32,042 nt of DNA from Methylobacterium sp. J-088 (GTDB taxonomy: Bacteria; Pseudomonadota; Alphaproteobacteria; Rhizobiales; Beijerinckiaceae). The position numbers were made by a program, and so were the translations under genes. This document shows, piece after piece, positions 22,490-30,568 of this stretch (the stretch's first letter is position 1; every line of letters starts with the position of its first letter). A model generated the notes under the pieces. The model worked only from the letters and a program-made list of their open reading frames with translations. It searched no databases and had not been told where the DNA came from. The stretch covers positions 1 to 32,042 of the forward strand of contig NZ_JAKSYH010000205.1 of assembly GCF_022829295.1 (NCBI RefSeq). The letters are read 5' to 3'.

Positions 22490-24960
22490 GGTTGACCGTA
22501 CAGGCCGCCATCCTCGGCGCGCTGCTGGCCGCGCTGCTCACGTGGCTGATGATCAACGGCAAGGGCGAGATGGATGCCGCCTACGCGCAAACCCACCGCA
22601 CCGTCGACGCCATCGCCCTCGCCGAATCCCGGATGCAGCACGACGTGCTCCGGGCGCGGACCGGGCTCCTGCGCAACTACGATCCGATCGTCGCCCATCT
22701 CCGGGAGATACAGGCGGCGCGGACCGGGTTGCAGGCGGCCAGCGGCCCGGACGACCGCGCAATGCGCACCCTGACCGAGGCGATCGCCCGGGAGGCGCAG
22801 ATGGTCGAGCGCTTCAAGACCGGCAATGCCCTCGTCCAGAACTCGATCGCCTATTTCGACTCCCTCAGCGACCGCCTGTCCGAACCCGATATCGATCCCA
22901 ACCTCGCCCGCGCGATCGCCGCTCTGCAGATCCGGGTCTCGGAACTCGCCCGGGACGCGAGCCCCAAGCACCTGGACGACATCCGCGCCCGGCTCGATGC
23001 CCTGGCGGCGGGCGCGCCCTCGAACCGGGGCGCCGATATCGCCGCCATCGTCCTGCACGGGCGCCAGCTCCTGGAGCTGCTGCCGCAGGTCGACACCGTC
23101 ACCCGCTCGCTGCCGGACGCATCGAGCGAGGCGGCGCGCCAAGCCCTGCTGGAGGCCCGCCGCGCCCTTCGGGACCAGCGGCAGGCCCGCGCGGACGGAT
23201 TCCGCCTCGCACTCTACGCGGCCGCGCTGGCCCTTGTGGCCCTGGTGGTTCGGGTCGGGCTGCTGATGCGGGCGGGGACCTTCATCCTGCGCCGGACGAT
23301 TGCCTTCCAATCGGTCGCGGCCCAGGCCGCCAACCACTTCTCAGCGAGCCAGCCCGACGAGATCGCAGCGCGCATCGTCGACGTCATGGCGATGGTGGGC
23401 ACGGGGGCCTGCACCGACCATTGCTACATCCTGATGCTCGATGGCTCCGACACGGTGCATTTGTGGAATCGATCGGGGCTGCCGGAGCCCCGTGGGTGGC
23501 CGCTCGCGCAACGCGCCCTGGTGCCCGACATCATCGCGGCGGCGGAAGACTACATCTTCGTCGAGACGGCGGACGCGATCGGCCCTCCGGCCCTGGTTCG
23601 CCCCCTGGCGGAGCGTGGGGTCGCCACGCTCACATGCGCGCGGCTGCGGCGCGGGGGACGCATCGTCGGCGTGTTGTGTTTTGAGCGCACCGTCAGCGTC
23701 CTGCCGCCCTGGATGCGGCACTCGCGCGGGCTTCTGCACGTCGTCGCCGAGAGCTTCGGCGCGGCCCTGGAGCGCCAGCACGTCTGGGCGGAGCGCCGCG
23801 AGATCGAGGCGACCCTCCGACGCGCGCAGCGGCTCGAAGTGATCGGGGTCTTCGCCAGCGGCGTGGCCCACAACATCAACAACGTGCTCAACGTCCTGCT
23901 CGGCCACGCCGAGATCGCCGCGGATGCCCTACCAACCGATCCGGGACGCGCGGCCGAGCATATCGGATTGCTGGTCCAGGCGGGCGGCCGGGCCCACGAG
24001 ATCGCGGGGCAGATCCTCGATTACGGACGGCGGGGCTGCGCAACGCAGGCCACGAGCGCCGTCGACGCGATCGTGGCCGAGACGGTGGATCTGATCCGCA
24101 CATCGACAGCCGACCCGACCGCGATCCGCCTGACCGGGACCGCCGACGGCGAGCCGGCGCAGCTGCAGCAGGTGATCCACAACCTGATCCGCAACGCCAT
24201 CCAGGCCTCCGAGCCGGGCGCAGCGGTCGACGTGCAGCTCGAACGCCTCCGATTACCGGGGCGGCGGGTTCTCTCCCACGGCGAGCTGCCGTCCGGCGCT
24301 TACGTGTGCATCCGGGTGTCCGATACGGGGCGCGGGATGGACGAGGCCACGCGCGCCCGGATCTTCGAGCCGTTCTTCACCACCCGTCCGGCCGGGACCG
24401 GCCTCGGGCTCGCCACAGCCTTCGAGTTCGTCCAGGAACAGGCCGGCGCGTTCGACGTCCGGAGTGCGCCGGGCGTCGGCAGCACGTTCGCGGTGTGGCT
24501 GCCCGCACTCCCCGAAGCCGAGCCTGGCGTCTCTGCCGCCGGCGGCACCGTGATGATCGTCGGGGCCGCCCGCTCCGCTCTGCAGGATGATGAGGAGATC
24601 CTCGCGGCCCTGGGTTACGAGCCGATCGGCTTCACCGACCCGGACGCGGCGCTGACCGCTTTACGGGCGGAGCCGGGGCGCTTCGACCTGCTGATCGTCG
24701 AGAACCAGCCGGCAGGTTCCCTCGGTCTCGCGTTCGCCCGTCGCGCCGCGCGGATCGTGGACCGTCCCATCGTGCTCTCGCTCTCGGCCACCGACACGGT
24801 GCGACCGGAAGTTCTCTCGGCAATCCCGATCGTCGATGTCGCGCACCGGCCCTGGCGTTCGAACGCGCTCGCGCTCACGCTGCGGCGCCACCTGGGATCG
24901 GAAGCCCGGAGCGCGCAGCCCCGGCGCAGGGTCGCCGCGGAACGGGCGGCGGCGCAGTAG
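22486..24960 (+). CDS. VirA-like hybrid sensor histidine kinase with degenerate receiver (824 aa)
   Basis: An inner-membrane sensor. TM1 (~5-22), a ~215-residue helical periplasmic region, TM2 (~239-262), then a GAF-like region (~285-440). The kinase core has the H-box GVAHNINNVLNVLLGHAEIA with His462 (VirA type AHNFNN), N-box NLIRNAIQAS, G1 DTGRGMD, F/G2 segments FEPFFTT and GTGLGLAT. The C-terminal receiver-like domain (~690-800) has LLIVENQPAG where DxxLLD is usual, so the phospho-acceptor position is Glu739. The frame is open ~128 codons further upstream, but the ATG at 22486 overlaps the peroxidase stop (ATGA) and starts MRLTVQAAILGALLAALLTW. It presumably phosphorylates the co-encoded VirG-like regulator. 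The signal is unknown. Confidence 0.93.
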   Translation: MRLTVQAAILGALLAALLTWLMINGKGEMDAAYAQTHRTVDAIALAESRMQHDVLRARTGLLRNYDPIVAHLREIQAARTGLQAASGPDDRAMRTLTEAIAREAQMVERFKTGNALVQNSIAYFDSLSDRLSEPDIDPNLARAIAALQIRVSELARDASPKHLDDIRARLDALAAGAPSNRGADIAAIVLHGRQLLELLPQVDTVTRSLPDASSEAARQALLEARRALRDQRQARADGFRLALYAAALALVALVVRVGLLMRAGTFILRRTIAFQSVAAQAANHFSASQPDEIAARIVDVMAMVGTGACTDHCYILMLDGSDTVHLWNRSGLPEPRGWPLAQRALVPDIIAAAEDYIFVETADAIGPPALVRPLAERGVATLTCARLRRGGRIVGVLCFERTVSVLPPWMRHSRGLLHVVAESFGAALERQHVWAERREIEATLRRAQRLEVIGVFASGVAHNINNVLNVLLGHAEIAADALPTDPGRAAEHIGLLVQAGGRAHEIAGQILDYGRRGCATQATSAVDAIVAETVDLIRTSTADPTAIRLTGTADGEPAQLQQVIHNLIRNAIQASEPGAAVDVQLERLRLPGRRVLSHGELPSGAYVCIRVSDTGRGMDEATRARIFEPFFTTRPAGTGLGLATAFEFVQEQAGAFDVRSAPGVGSTFAVWLPALPEAEPGVSAAGGTVMIVGAARSALQDDEEILAALGYEPIGFTDPDAALTALRAEPGRFDLLIVENQPAGSLGLAFARRAARIVDRPIVLSLSATDTVRPEVLSAIPIVDVAHRPWRSNALALTLRRHLGSEARSAQPRRRVAAERAAAQ

Positions 24961-25136
24961 CCCGTCATCACGAGGCCCCCGACATGCAGCAGTCGCGTCG
25001 GACCCTGCGTGAACCATCGGCGGATCGGGATTCATACACGCTCGGAGCTCTATCGGCGCCCCGTGGTTGAAGGTTTCGCTTCCCAGCCGCACAAGGTTGC
25101 GCATCGCTCGTACCGCGACGTGTGCCGGGGACCCGC

Positions 25137-25838
25137 ATGACCGACGATTCTATCGCCATTCCCGAGCGCAAGCGCGGCGCGGGGGCGAAGATCGTCTACG
25201 ATCTGCTGCGCGACGAGATCCTGAACCTCAAGCTCGCGCCGGGCAGCCCCATCGACGAGGTGCAGCTCGGTGAGCGGTTCAGCATGTCGCGCACCCCGAT
25301 CCGTGAGGCGTTGGTGCGGCTTGCCGAAGAGGGCCTCGTCAGCACCCTGCCGAACCGCTCCACCATGGTTGCGCAGATCGATTTCCTCAACCTGCGCAAT
25401 TACTTCGACGCGCTGTCGCTGATGTACCGGGTGACGACCCGGCTTGCCGCACAGCATCACCGTCCGGCCGACTTGCGCGGGATCCGTGCCGTGCAGGCCG
25501 ATTATGCCACGGCGGTGCAGTCGCAGGACGCCCTTGCGATGATCGCCATCAACGCCGCGTTTCACATTGCCATCGCCGAGGCAGCCCGGAATCCGTACTT
25601 CACCGGCCTGTCAAAGCGCCTGCTCGGCGAAGGGCGGCGCATCCTGCGCCTCTACTACGAGTCCTATGACGACCAGTTGCCGATGCATCTCGTCGTTGAG
25701 CACGAGGAGCTGATCCAGGCCATCGCCGACCGGGACATCGAGGCCGCCGACCGACTGGCCAAGGCCCATGCGGAGCAGATCGCCCAGCAGGTGCAGACGC
25801 TGCTGACGCGCGCGGGGGATACCAGCATCGTACTGTGA
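25137..25838 (+). CDS. GntR-family transcriptional regulator, FCD (FadR) type (233 aa)
   Basis: An N-terminal winged helix-turn-helix (~15-80; YDLLRDEILNLKLAPGSPIDE, then RFSMSRTPIREALVRLAEEGLV) and a C-terminal all-helical FCD ligand domain (~85-225) with the metal-binding pattern (Asp/His in INAAFHIAIAEAARNPYF and VEHEELIQAI). It is followed by a perfect palindrome at 25855-25864 and by the DapA-like gene. In rhizobia a GntR repressor (HypR) controls the hydroxyproline genes; by position this protein should play that part, with the ligand probably a hydroxyproline derivative. The ATG at 25137 is preferred over a GTG/ATG a few codons upstream, but this is not certain. Confidence 0.9.
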   Translation: MTDDSIAIPERKRGAGAKIVYDLLRDEILNLKLAPGSPIDEVQLGERFSMSRTPIREALVRLAEEGLVSTLPNRSTMVAQIDFLNLRNYFDALSLMYRVTTRLAAQHHRPADLRGIRAVQADYATAVQSQDALAMIAINAAFHIAIAEAARNPYFTGLSKRLLGEGRRILRLYYESYDDQLPMHLVVEHEELIQAIADRDIEAADRLAKAHAEQIAQQVQTLLTRAGDTSIVL

Positions 25839-25854
25839 AACCGCCCCGCGTTTC

Positions 25855-25864
25855 TTGTCGACAA
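25855..25864. promoter_or_regulatory. Candidate GntR operator
   Basis: TTGTCGACAA is a perfect 10-bp palindrome, flanked by AT-rich DNA, 17 bases after the regulator stop and 91 bases before the deaminase start. Its TTGTnnACAA form resembles FadR-type operators. No second exact copy was seen in the divergent region at 28.1 kb. Confidence 0.45.
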
Positions 25865-25954
25865 ATAAAATGCAAGATGGCATAGGTGGCCTCTCCGGTC
25901 GGCGGGGCCCTCGCGCTCACGCTTCTTCCGAGTGACCGGCTCCTGGAGTTCGCG

Positions 25955-26899
25955 ATGAAGGCCCCGATCTTTTCCGGCGTGATCCCTGCGCTGATGACCC
26001 CCTGCAAGGCGGATCGCAGCCCCGACTTCGACGCCCTCGTCCGCATGGGCCAGAGCCTCATCGCCGCCGGCATGTCGGCGGTGGTCTATTGCGGCTCGAT
26101 GGGCGATTGGCCCCTTCTGACCGACGATCAGCGCATGGAAGGCGTGGCGCGCCTCGCCGCGGCGGGCGTGCCCGTCATCGTCGGCACCGGCGCGGTCAAC
26201 ACGGCCGTAGCCGTCGCCCACGCCGCCCATGCCGAGAAGGTCGGCGCCAAAGGGCTGATGGTGATCCCGCGGGTTCTGTCGCGCGGCTCCTCGCCCGCGG
26301 CGCAGCAGGCTCACTTCAAGGCGATCCTCGCCGCGGCGCCGGGCCTGCCGGCGGTGATCTACAACAGCCCGTATTACGGCTTCGCCACCCGGGCGGACCT
26401 GTTCTTCGCGTTGCGCGCGGACCATCCGAACCTCGTCGGGTTCAAGGAGTTCGGCGGACCTGCGGACCTGCGCTATGCCGCCGAGACGATCACCAGCCGC
26501 GACGACGACGTGTCGCTGATGATCGGCGTCGATACGGCGGTGTTCCACGGCTACGTCAATTGCGGCGCGACGGGCGCCATCACCGGCATCGGCAACGTCC
26601 TGCCGCGGGAGGTGCTGCACCTCTGCGCCCTCGCCGAGGCGGCGGCCCAAGGTGACGTGACGGCCCGCCGACGGGCGCTCGAACTCGAAGCGGCGCTCGC
26701 GGTCCTGTCCTCGTTCGACGAGGGGCCGGACCTCGTCCTCTACTTCAAGCACATGATGGTGCTGAAGGGCCACGCGGAGTACCGCCTCCACTTCAACGAG
26801 ACCGATACGCTCAGCGAGAGCCAGCGCGGCTACGTCGAGGCGCAGTTGCGCCTGTTCGAGGTTTGGTACTCGGCCTGGAGCCGGGAGACGGCCGCCTAG
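25955..26899 (+). CDS. DapA-family lyase/deaminase, probable pyrroline-4-hydroxy-2-carboxylate deaminase (314 aa)
   Basis: A class I aldolase-fold enzyme that forms a Schiff base with its substrate. Lys164 in NLVGFKEFGG is the Schiff-base lysine and Tyr136 in VIYNSPYYGF the catalytic Tyr. The VVYCGSMGDWPLL segment is the family's substrate-carboxylate region and is characteristic of the hydroxyproline-pathway branch rather than biosynthetic DapA. It would convert the product of D-hydroxyproline oxidation to alpha-ketoglutarate semialdehyde plus ammonia. The ATG at 25955 has GGAG 11 bases upstream and a normal N-terminus; the frame extends 23 codons upstream. Neighbours (epimerase and FAD oxidase genes) support the pathway. 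The alpha-ketoglutarate semialdehyde dehydrogenase is not in the window. Confidence 0.85.
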   Translation: MKAPIFSGVIPALMTPCKADRSPDFDALVRMGQSLIAAGMSAVVYCGSMGDWPLLTDDQRMEGVARLAAAGVPVIVGTGAVNTAVAVAHAAHAEKVGAKGLMVIPRVLSRGSSPAAQQAHFKAILAAAPGLPAVIYNSPYYGFATRADLFFALRADHPNLVGFKEFGGPADLRYAAETITSRDDDVSLMIGVDTAVFHGYVNCGATGAITGIGNVLPREVLHLCALAEAAAQGDVTARRRALELEAALAVLSSFDEGPDLVLYFKHMMVLKGHAEYRLHFNETDTLSESQRGYVEAQLRLFEVWYSAWSRETAA

Positions 26900-27032
26900 C
26901 CCCCCGAACATCCCGACCTTCGGACCCAAGCGTGTCGTCCGCCGAACGGGTGCCCGCTTTCGGTGCCGGAAGACGTGCCAAGGCCGCAGCCGTCGCGTCA
27001 TGGGGAGCGGCGGCTGTTTTCGTCCATACGCC

Positions 27033-28068
27033 TCAATCCCCCGCTCACCGGCATCGGCCGGGAGTCGTTCGAGGAGCGCGACTTCGGTGCCGCTCACAAC
27101 GATGCCGGTGCGTTCGGCCTCGGCGCGCGCCCGCAAGCGGCGCTCAGAGGGCAAGAGCGCCCCCTGGTCGAGGATGGCCTCGAAAAGGCGTTCGGCCCGG
27201 GCGAACGGATCCCCCGACCGATGCCCGGCAAACGCATCGGGCGAGAAGGCCAGAATCCGCGCGCCATGCCTGGGCGAGAGGGCCGTCGTGCCAAGATGCG
27301 CCAGAGTCTCGGGACTGATGAGGTCGCCGATCATGATCCCGGCGAGCACTTCGATCATGGTGCTGATCGCCGAACCCTTGTGCCCGCCGAAGGGCAGTAT
27401 CGCCCCGGCGAGGGCCTCCTCCGGCACCGTGGTCGGCGCGCCGGCGGCGTCGTGCGCCCATCCCTCCGGCAGCGTCTCGCCCGCGCGCCGCCGGAGCTCG
27501 ATCTCCCCCCGGGCCGCGACGGACGTGGCGAAATCGAACACGTAGGGCAGGCCGCCAGGGCGCGGCCATCCGAACGCTAGGGGATTCGTGCCGAGCAGCG
27601 CCGTGCCCCCCCGGCCGGAGCCACGCTGGCATAGCTCGGGCACAGCGCGAGACCGGCCAGGCCGCAGGCCGCCACCGCCTCGACCTCGGGCGACAGAACC
27701 GCGAAATGCGTACAGTCGTTGATCACCAGCGCGGCAAGGCCCCAGGCGCGAGCCCGCTCGGCCAGGAGCGGTAGACCCAACGCGAAGGCGGGATTGGACA
27801 AGCCCCCGCGGGCATCGACCCTGACGATCGCCGTACCGTCATCCGCACAGACCTCCGGCAGCGCATCCCCGCTTACCTTTCCGGCGCGCAGCGTGCGCAG
27901 CACGCCCTCGATCCGGTAGAGCCCGTGGGATCTGCAGGCGTCCCGCTCCGCCGTAGCGATGACGCCCGCGATGGCCTCCGCCTGAACGGCATTCAGTCCG
28001 CAAGCCCGGAAGATCGCCCCGATTCGCCGGGCCAAGGCTTCGGTTGTGAAGATGGCACCGTCGGTCAT
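27033..28068 (-). pseudogene. Ldh-family (malate/L-lactate-type) dehydrogenase gene broken by two frameshifts
   Basis: The first 153 codons read well: MTDGAIFTTEALARRIGAIF, DACRSHGLYRIEGVL (His), INDCTHFAVLSPEVEAVAACG, ALCPSYASVAPAGG. The frame is then lost inside a run of seven G (C7 on the given strand, 27606-27612). One extra G would join it to TALLGTNPLAFGWPRPG, FDFATSV.A.GEI and FGGHKGSAISTMIEVLAG, the rest of the NAD(P)-dependent fold. Near the C-terminus a run of five G (27038-27042) again needs one G, after which the frame would stop at 27033 (…AGERGD); otherwise it runs on antisense into the deaminase gene. The restored length is ~330 aa, normal for the family. It probably acted on pyrroline-2-carboxylates. 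Either sequencing error or a pseudogene. Confidence 0.8.
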
Positions 28069-28138
28069 GAGTTCGAGCCTCGTTTGAGCAACCGCATCTC
28101 GGACAAGGTGCCTGCGAAGGAAAAATCAGAACTTCAGG

Positions 28139-28167
28139 TTGATAAAACTGTCGTTGCACACTTTATG
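28139..28167 (+). promoter_or_regulatory. Candidate sigma-70-type promoter of the transport operon
   Basis: TTGATA, a 17-base spacer, TTTATG, in an AT-rich intergenic region between the divergent dehydrogenase and binding-protein genes. It is about 70 bases upstream of the ATG at 28235. Confidence 0.45.
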
Positions 28168-28234
28168 TATTTTTGTTCTATGAGGGGACACAACACGATA
28201 CGGCCGAGCGAGCGAGCTTGAAGTGACACGGGAG

Positions 28235-28449
28235 ATGACACAAGATTAAGTTCCCTCATTCCGACCCTGCTGGCCACTGCATTGCTCGCTATCCCAGCTC
28301 AGGCCGACAAACTTGATGACATTATTGCCTCCGGCAAACTGAGATGCGCAGTTGTCATCGATTTAAAGCCGATTAATTCGCGCAATGCGTAAAACAATCC
28401 AATCAGATTTGATGTCGATTATTGTAACGATCTCGCAAAATCCCTCAAC
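28235..28449 (+). pseudogene. N-terminal remnant of a polar amino acid ABC binding protein
   Basis: From ATG at 28235 the frame hits TAA after four codons; one additional A would give MTQRLSSLIPTLLATALLA, a normal signal peptide, followed by IPAQADKLDDIIASGKLRCAVV, then SRNA, a TAA stop (28390) where relatives have a Gln or similar, then NNPIRFDVDYCNDLAKSLNV. This matches the first lobe of His/Arg/Gln-type periplasmic binding proteins (…GFDVDYC.DLAKALGV). After about 70 residues the frame passes directly, in frame, into the last part of a permease. About 200 residues of the binding protein are missing. The local GC content is clearly lower than in the surrounding genes. Confidence 0.8.
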
Positions 28450-28638
28450 GTGAGGAAGGCTTCCGCCCTGGTCCTGTGGCTCGGCCTGATCGAATTGCTG
28501 GGCGCCTCGCAGATCCTGGTCACCCGCCTCCAGGAGCCGATGCTGATCCTGATGATCTGCAGCGGGATCTACTTCGTCCTGTCCTTCCCCATCGCCCGGC
28601 TCGGCGGCCTCCTCGAAAAGCGCTGGTCTCCCCGATGA
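28450..28638 (+). pseudogene. C-terminal remnant of a polar amino acid ABC permease
   Basis: After the binding-protein remnant the same frame continues ASALVLWLGLIELLGASQIL, then PMLILMICSGIYFVLSFPIARLGGLLEKRW. This is the last cytoplasmic loop and final membrane helices of HisM/GlnP-type permeases (…S.IGV.ELL..AQ......F.....YL.LS...SR.GR.LE). The first ~150 residues, including the EAA loop, are gone. Its stop overlaps the ATPase start as ATGA, so the downstream coupling survives while the permease does not. Confidence 0.8.
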
Positions 28639-29303
28639 TCGAGATTCAGAACGTCCGCAAATCCTTCGGTTCCCTGGAGGTCCTGAAGGGGATCGACCTC
28701 ACCGTCCACATGGGTGAGGTCGTGACGATCATCGGCGGCTCGGGATCGGGCAAGTCGACCCTCCTCACCTGCATCAACGGACTGGAGCCGATCGCGTCCG
28801 GCCGGATCGTGGTCGACGGCATCGGCGTTCACGGCAAGGGCACCAATCTCGACGCCCTGCGCTCCAAGATCGGTATCGTGTTCCAGCAGTGGAACGCGTT
28901 TCCGCATGACACGGTGCTGGAGAACGTGATGCTGGCGCCGCGCAAGGTCCTCGGGCTTGCCGACAAGCTCACGGTCTACCCGACCCGGTTGTCGGGCGGC
29001 CAGCAGCAGCGCATGGCCATCGCCCGCGCCCTGGCGATGGCGCCGGCATACATGCTGTTCGATGAGGCGACCTCGGCCCTCGACCCGATGCTGGTCGGGG
29101 AAGTGCTCGACACGCTGCGGATGCTCGCCTCCCAGGGGATGACGATGATCTGCGTCACTCACGAGATGAAGTTCGCCCGGGAGGTGTCCGATCGGGTCGC
29201 CTTCTTCCACCGGGCGGTGATGGCTGCGATCGCGCCGCCGGACGCGCTGTTCGGCGCGCCGCGGGAGCCGGAGACCCGCGCCTTTCTCGCGACGGCCTAC
29301 TGA
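28635..29303 (+). CDS. Polar amino acid ABC transporter ATPase, internally shortened (222 aa)
   Basis: Homologous to GlnQ/HisP. Walker A GGSGSGKST (34-42), Q-loop FQQWNAFPHDTVLENVML, signature LSGGQQQR (119-126), Walker B MLFDEATSALD (Asp143-Glu144) and H-loop CVTHEMKFAREVSDRVAF are all present. The stretch from Q-loop Gln84 to the signature is 35 residues, against 53 in E. coli GlnQ as I remember it. Text that normally reads RKVLG....AE......L..VGLADK is collapsed to RKVLGLADK, an in-frame loss of ~18 residues in the helical subdomain that contacts the permease. The ATPase core would fold, but coupling is doubtful, in keeping with the broken partner genes. The oxidase gene follows after one base. 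Confidence 0.85.
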   Translation: MIEIQNVRKSFGSLEVLKGIDLTVHMGEVVTIIGGSGSGKSTLLTCINGLEPIASGRIVVDGIGVHGKGTNLDALRSKIGIVFQQWNAFPHDTVLENVMLAPRKVLGLADKLTVYPTRLSGGQQQRMAIARALAMAPAYMLFDEATSALDPMLVGEVLDTLRMLASQGMTMICVTHEMKFAREVSDRVAFFHRAVMAAIAPPDALFGAPREPETRAFLATAY

Positions 29304-29304
29304 G

Positions 29305-30555
29305 ATGGGCATGGCGTCACAGGATGAGAGCGTCGTTGTGATCGGCGCGGGGGTCATCGGCCTCTCGGCCGGGCTGGCGCTCCAGGCGCGGGGGCTTCCG
29401 GTGATGGTGTTGGACCGGGAGGGACCGGCAGCCGGCGCCTCGGCCGGCAATGCCGGCGCCTTCGCCTTCTCCGACATCCTGCCCCTGGCCTCGCCCGGCA
29501 TCCTGCGCAAGGCGCCGGGCTGGCTCGTGGACCCGCTCGGCCCGCTGAGCGTGCCGCCGGCCTACGCGCCTCGCCTCATGCCGTGGATGCTCCGCTTCGG
29601 CCGGGCCTGCGCGCCAGGGCGGGTCGCGGCCTCGACGGAAGCCCAAACCGCCCTGATGAATCTCTCGAAGGCAGAGCTCGAGCCGTTCCTCGCCTTGAGC
29701 GGCACGGCCGCGATGCTGCGCCGGGAGGGCAATCTCCAAGTCTACGAAAGCGAGGCCGAGTTCGCAGCCTCGCTTCCGGGCTGGGAAGCGCGGGCCCGGC
29801 ACGGCATCGCGTTCGATCACCTGAAGGCGGAAGAGATGGCCGCGCTTCAGCCCGGCCTCGCCCCGCGGTTCGTCCGTGGCACCTTCACGCCGGACTGGCA
29901 CGCGATCTCCGACCCGAAGGACTACACCGTCGCCCTCGCCGACCGGCTGCGGGCGGGCGGCGGGACGATCGCGCGGGCCGCGGTGACCGGGCTGCGCCCC
30001 GAGGGCGAGGCGGTCGTCATCGAGACCGAGACCGGGCCGCACCGGGCCACCTCGGTCGTGCTCGCGGCGGGTGCCTTCTCGCATCGCATCACCCGGACGC
30101 TGGGCGAGCGGATCCCCCTCGAGACCGAGCGCGGCTACAACACCACCCTGCCCGCCGGCGCCCTGGACCTGCGCACCCAGATCACCTTTGGCGGTCATGG
30201 CTTCGTCGTTACCCGCCTGACGGACGGCATCCGCGTCGGTGGCGCGGTCGAGTTCGGCGGGTTGGAGCGACCGCCGAATTTCCGCCGGGCCGGGGCGATG
30301 CTGGCCAAGGCGCGTACCTTCCTGCCCGGCCTGAAACCCGAAGGCGGGCGCCCGTGGATGGGGTTCCGCCCCTCCCTGCCCGACAGCCTGCCGGTCATCG
30401 GCCCGGCGCGGGCGACACCCCGCGTTGTCTACGCCTTCGGCCACGGTCATCTCGGGCTTACCCAATCGGCGGGCACGGCCCGTCTCGTGGCCGACCTGCT
30501 GACCGGCCGATCCCCCCCCATCGACATCGCCCCGTTCTCGCCACGCCGCTTCTGA
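29305..30555 (+). CDS. FAD-dependent D-amino acid oxidoreductase, probable D-hydroxyproline dehydrogenase (416 aa)
   Basis: A DadA/DAO-family flavoprotein. The N-terminal Rossmann FAD motif is VVVIGAGVIGLSAGLALQARG (residues 10-30), followed by GASAGNAGAFAFSDILPLASPG, typical of D-amino acid dehydrogenases. The C-terminal FAD/substrate segment is PWMGFRPSLPDSLPVIG and AFGHGHLGLTQSAGTARLVADLL. Length fits. It would oxidise cis-4-hydroxy-D-proline made by the next gene's epimerase, passing electrons to the respiratory chain or oxygen. Start at 29305 or 29311. It lies one base after the ATPase gene and 13 bases before the epimerase gene. Rhizobial HypO is the functional comparison; that assignment rests on gene context. 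Confidence 0.88.
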   Translation: MGMASQDESVVVIGAGVIGLSAGLALQARGLPVMVLDREGPAAGASAGNAGAFAFSDILPLASPGILRKAPGWLVDPLGPLSVPPAYAPRLMPWMLRFGRACAPGRVAASTEAQTALMNLSKAELEPFLALSGTAAMLRREGNLQVYESEAEFAASLPGWEARARHGIAFDHLKAEEMAALQPGLAPRFVRGTFTPDWHAISDPKDYTVALADRLRAGGGTIARAAVTGLRPEGEAVVIETETGPHRATSVVLAAGAFSHRITRTLGERIPLETERGYNTTLPAGALDLRTQITFGGHGFVVTRLTDGIRVGGAVEFGGLERPPNFRRAGAMLAKARTFLPGLKPEGGRPWMGFRPSLPDSLPVIGPARATPRVVYAFGHGHLGLTQSAGTARLVADLLTGRSPPIDIAPFSPRRF

Positions 30556-30568
30556 CCGAGACTCGCCC

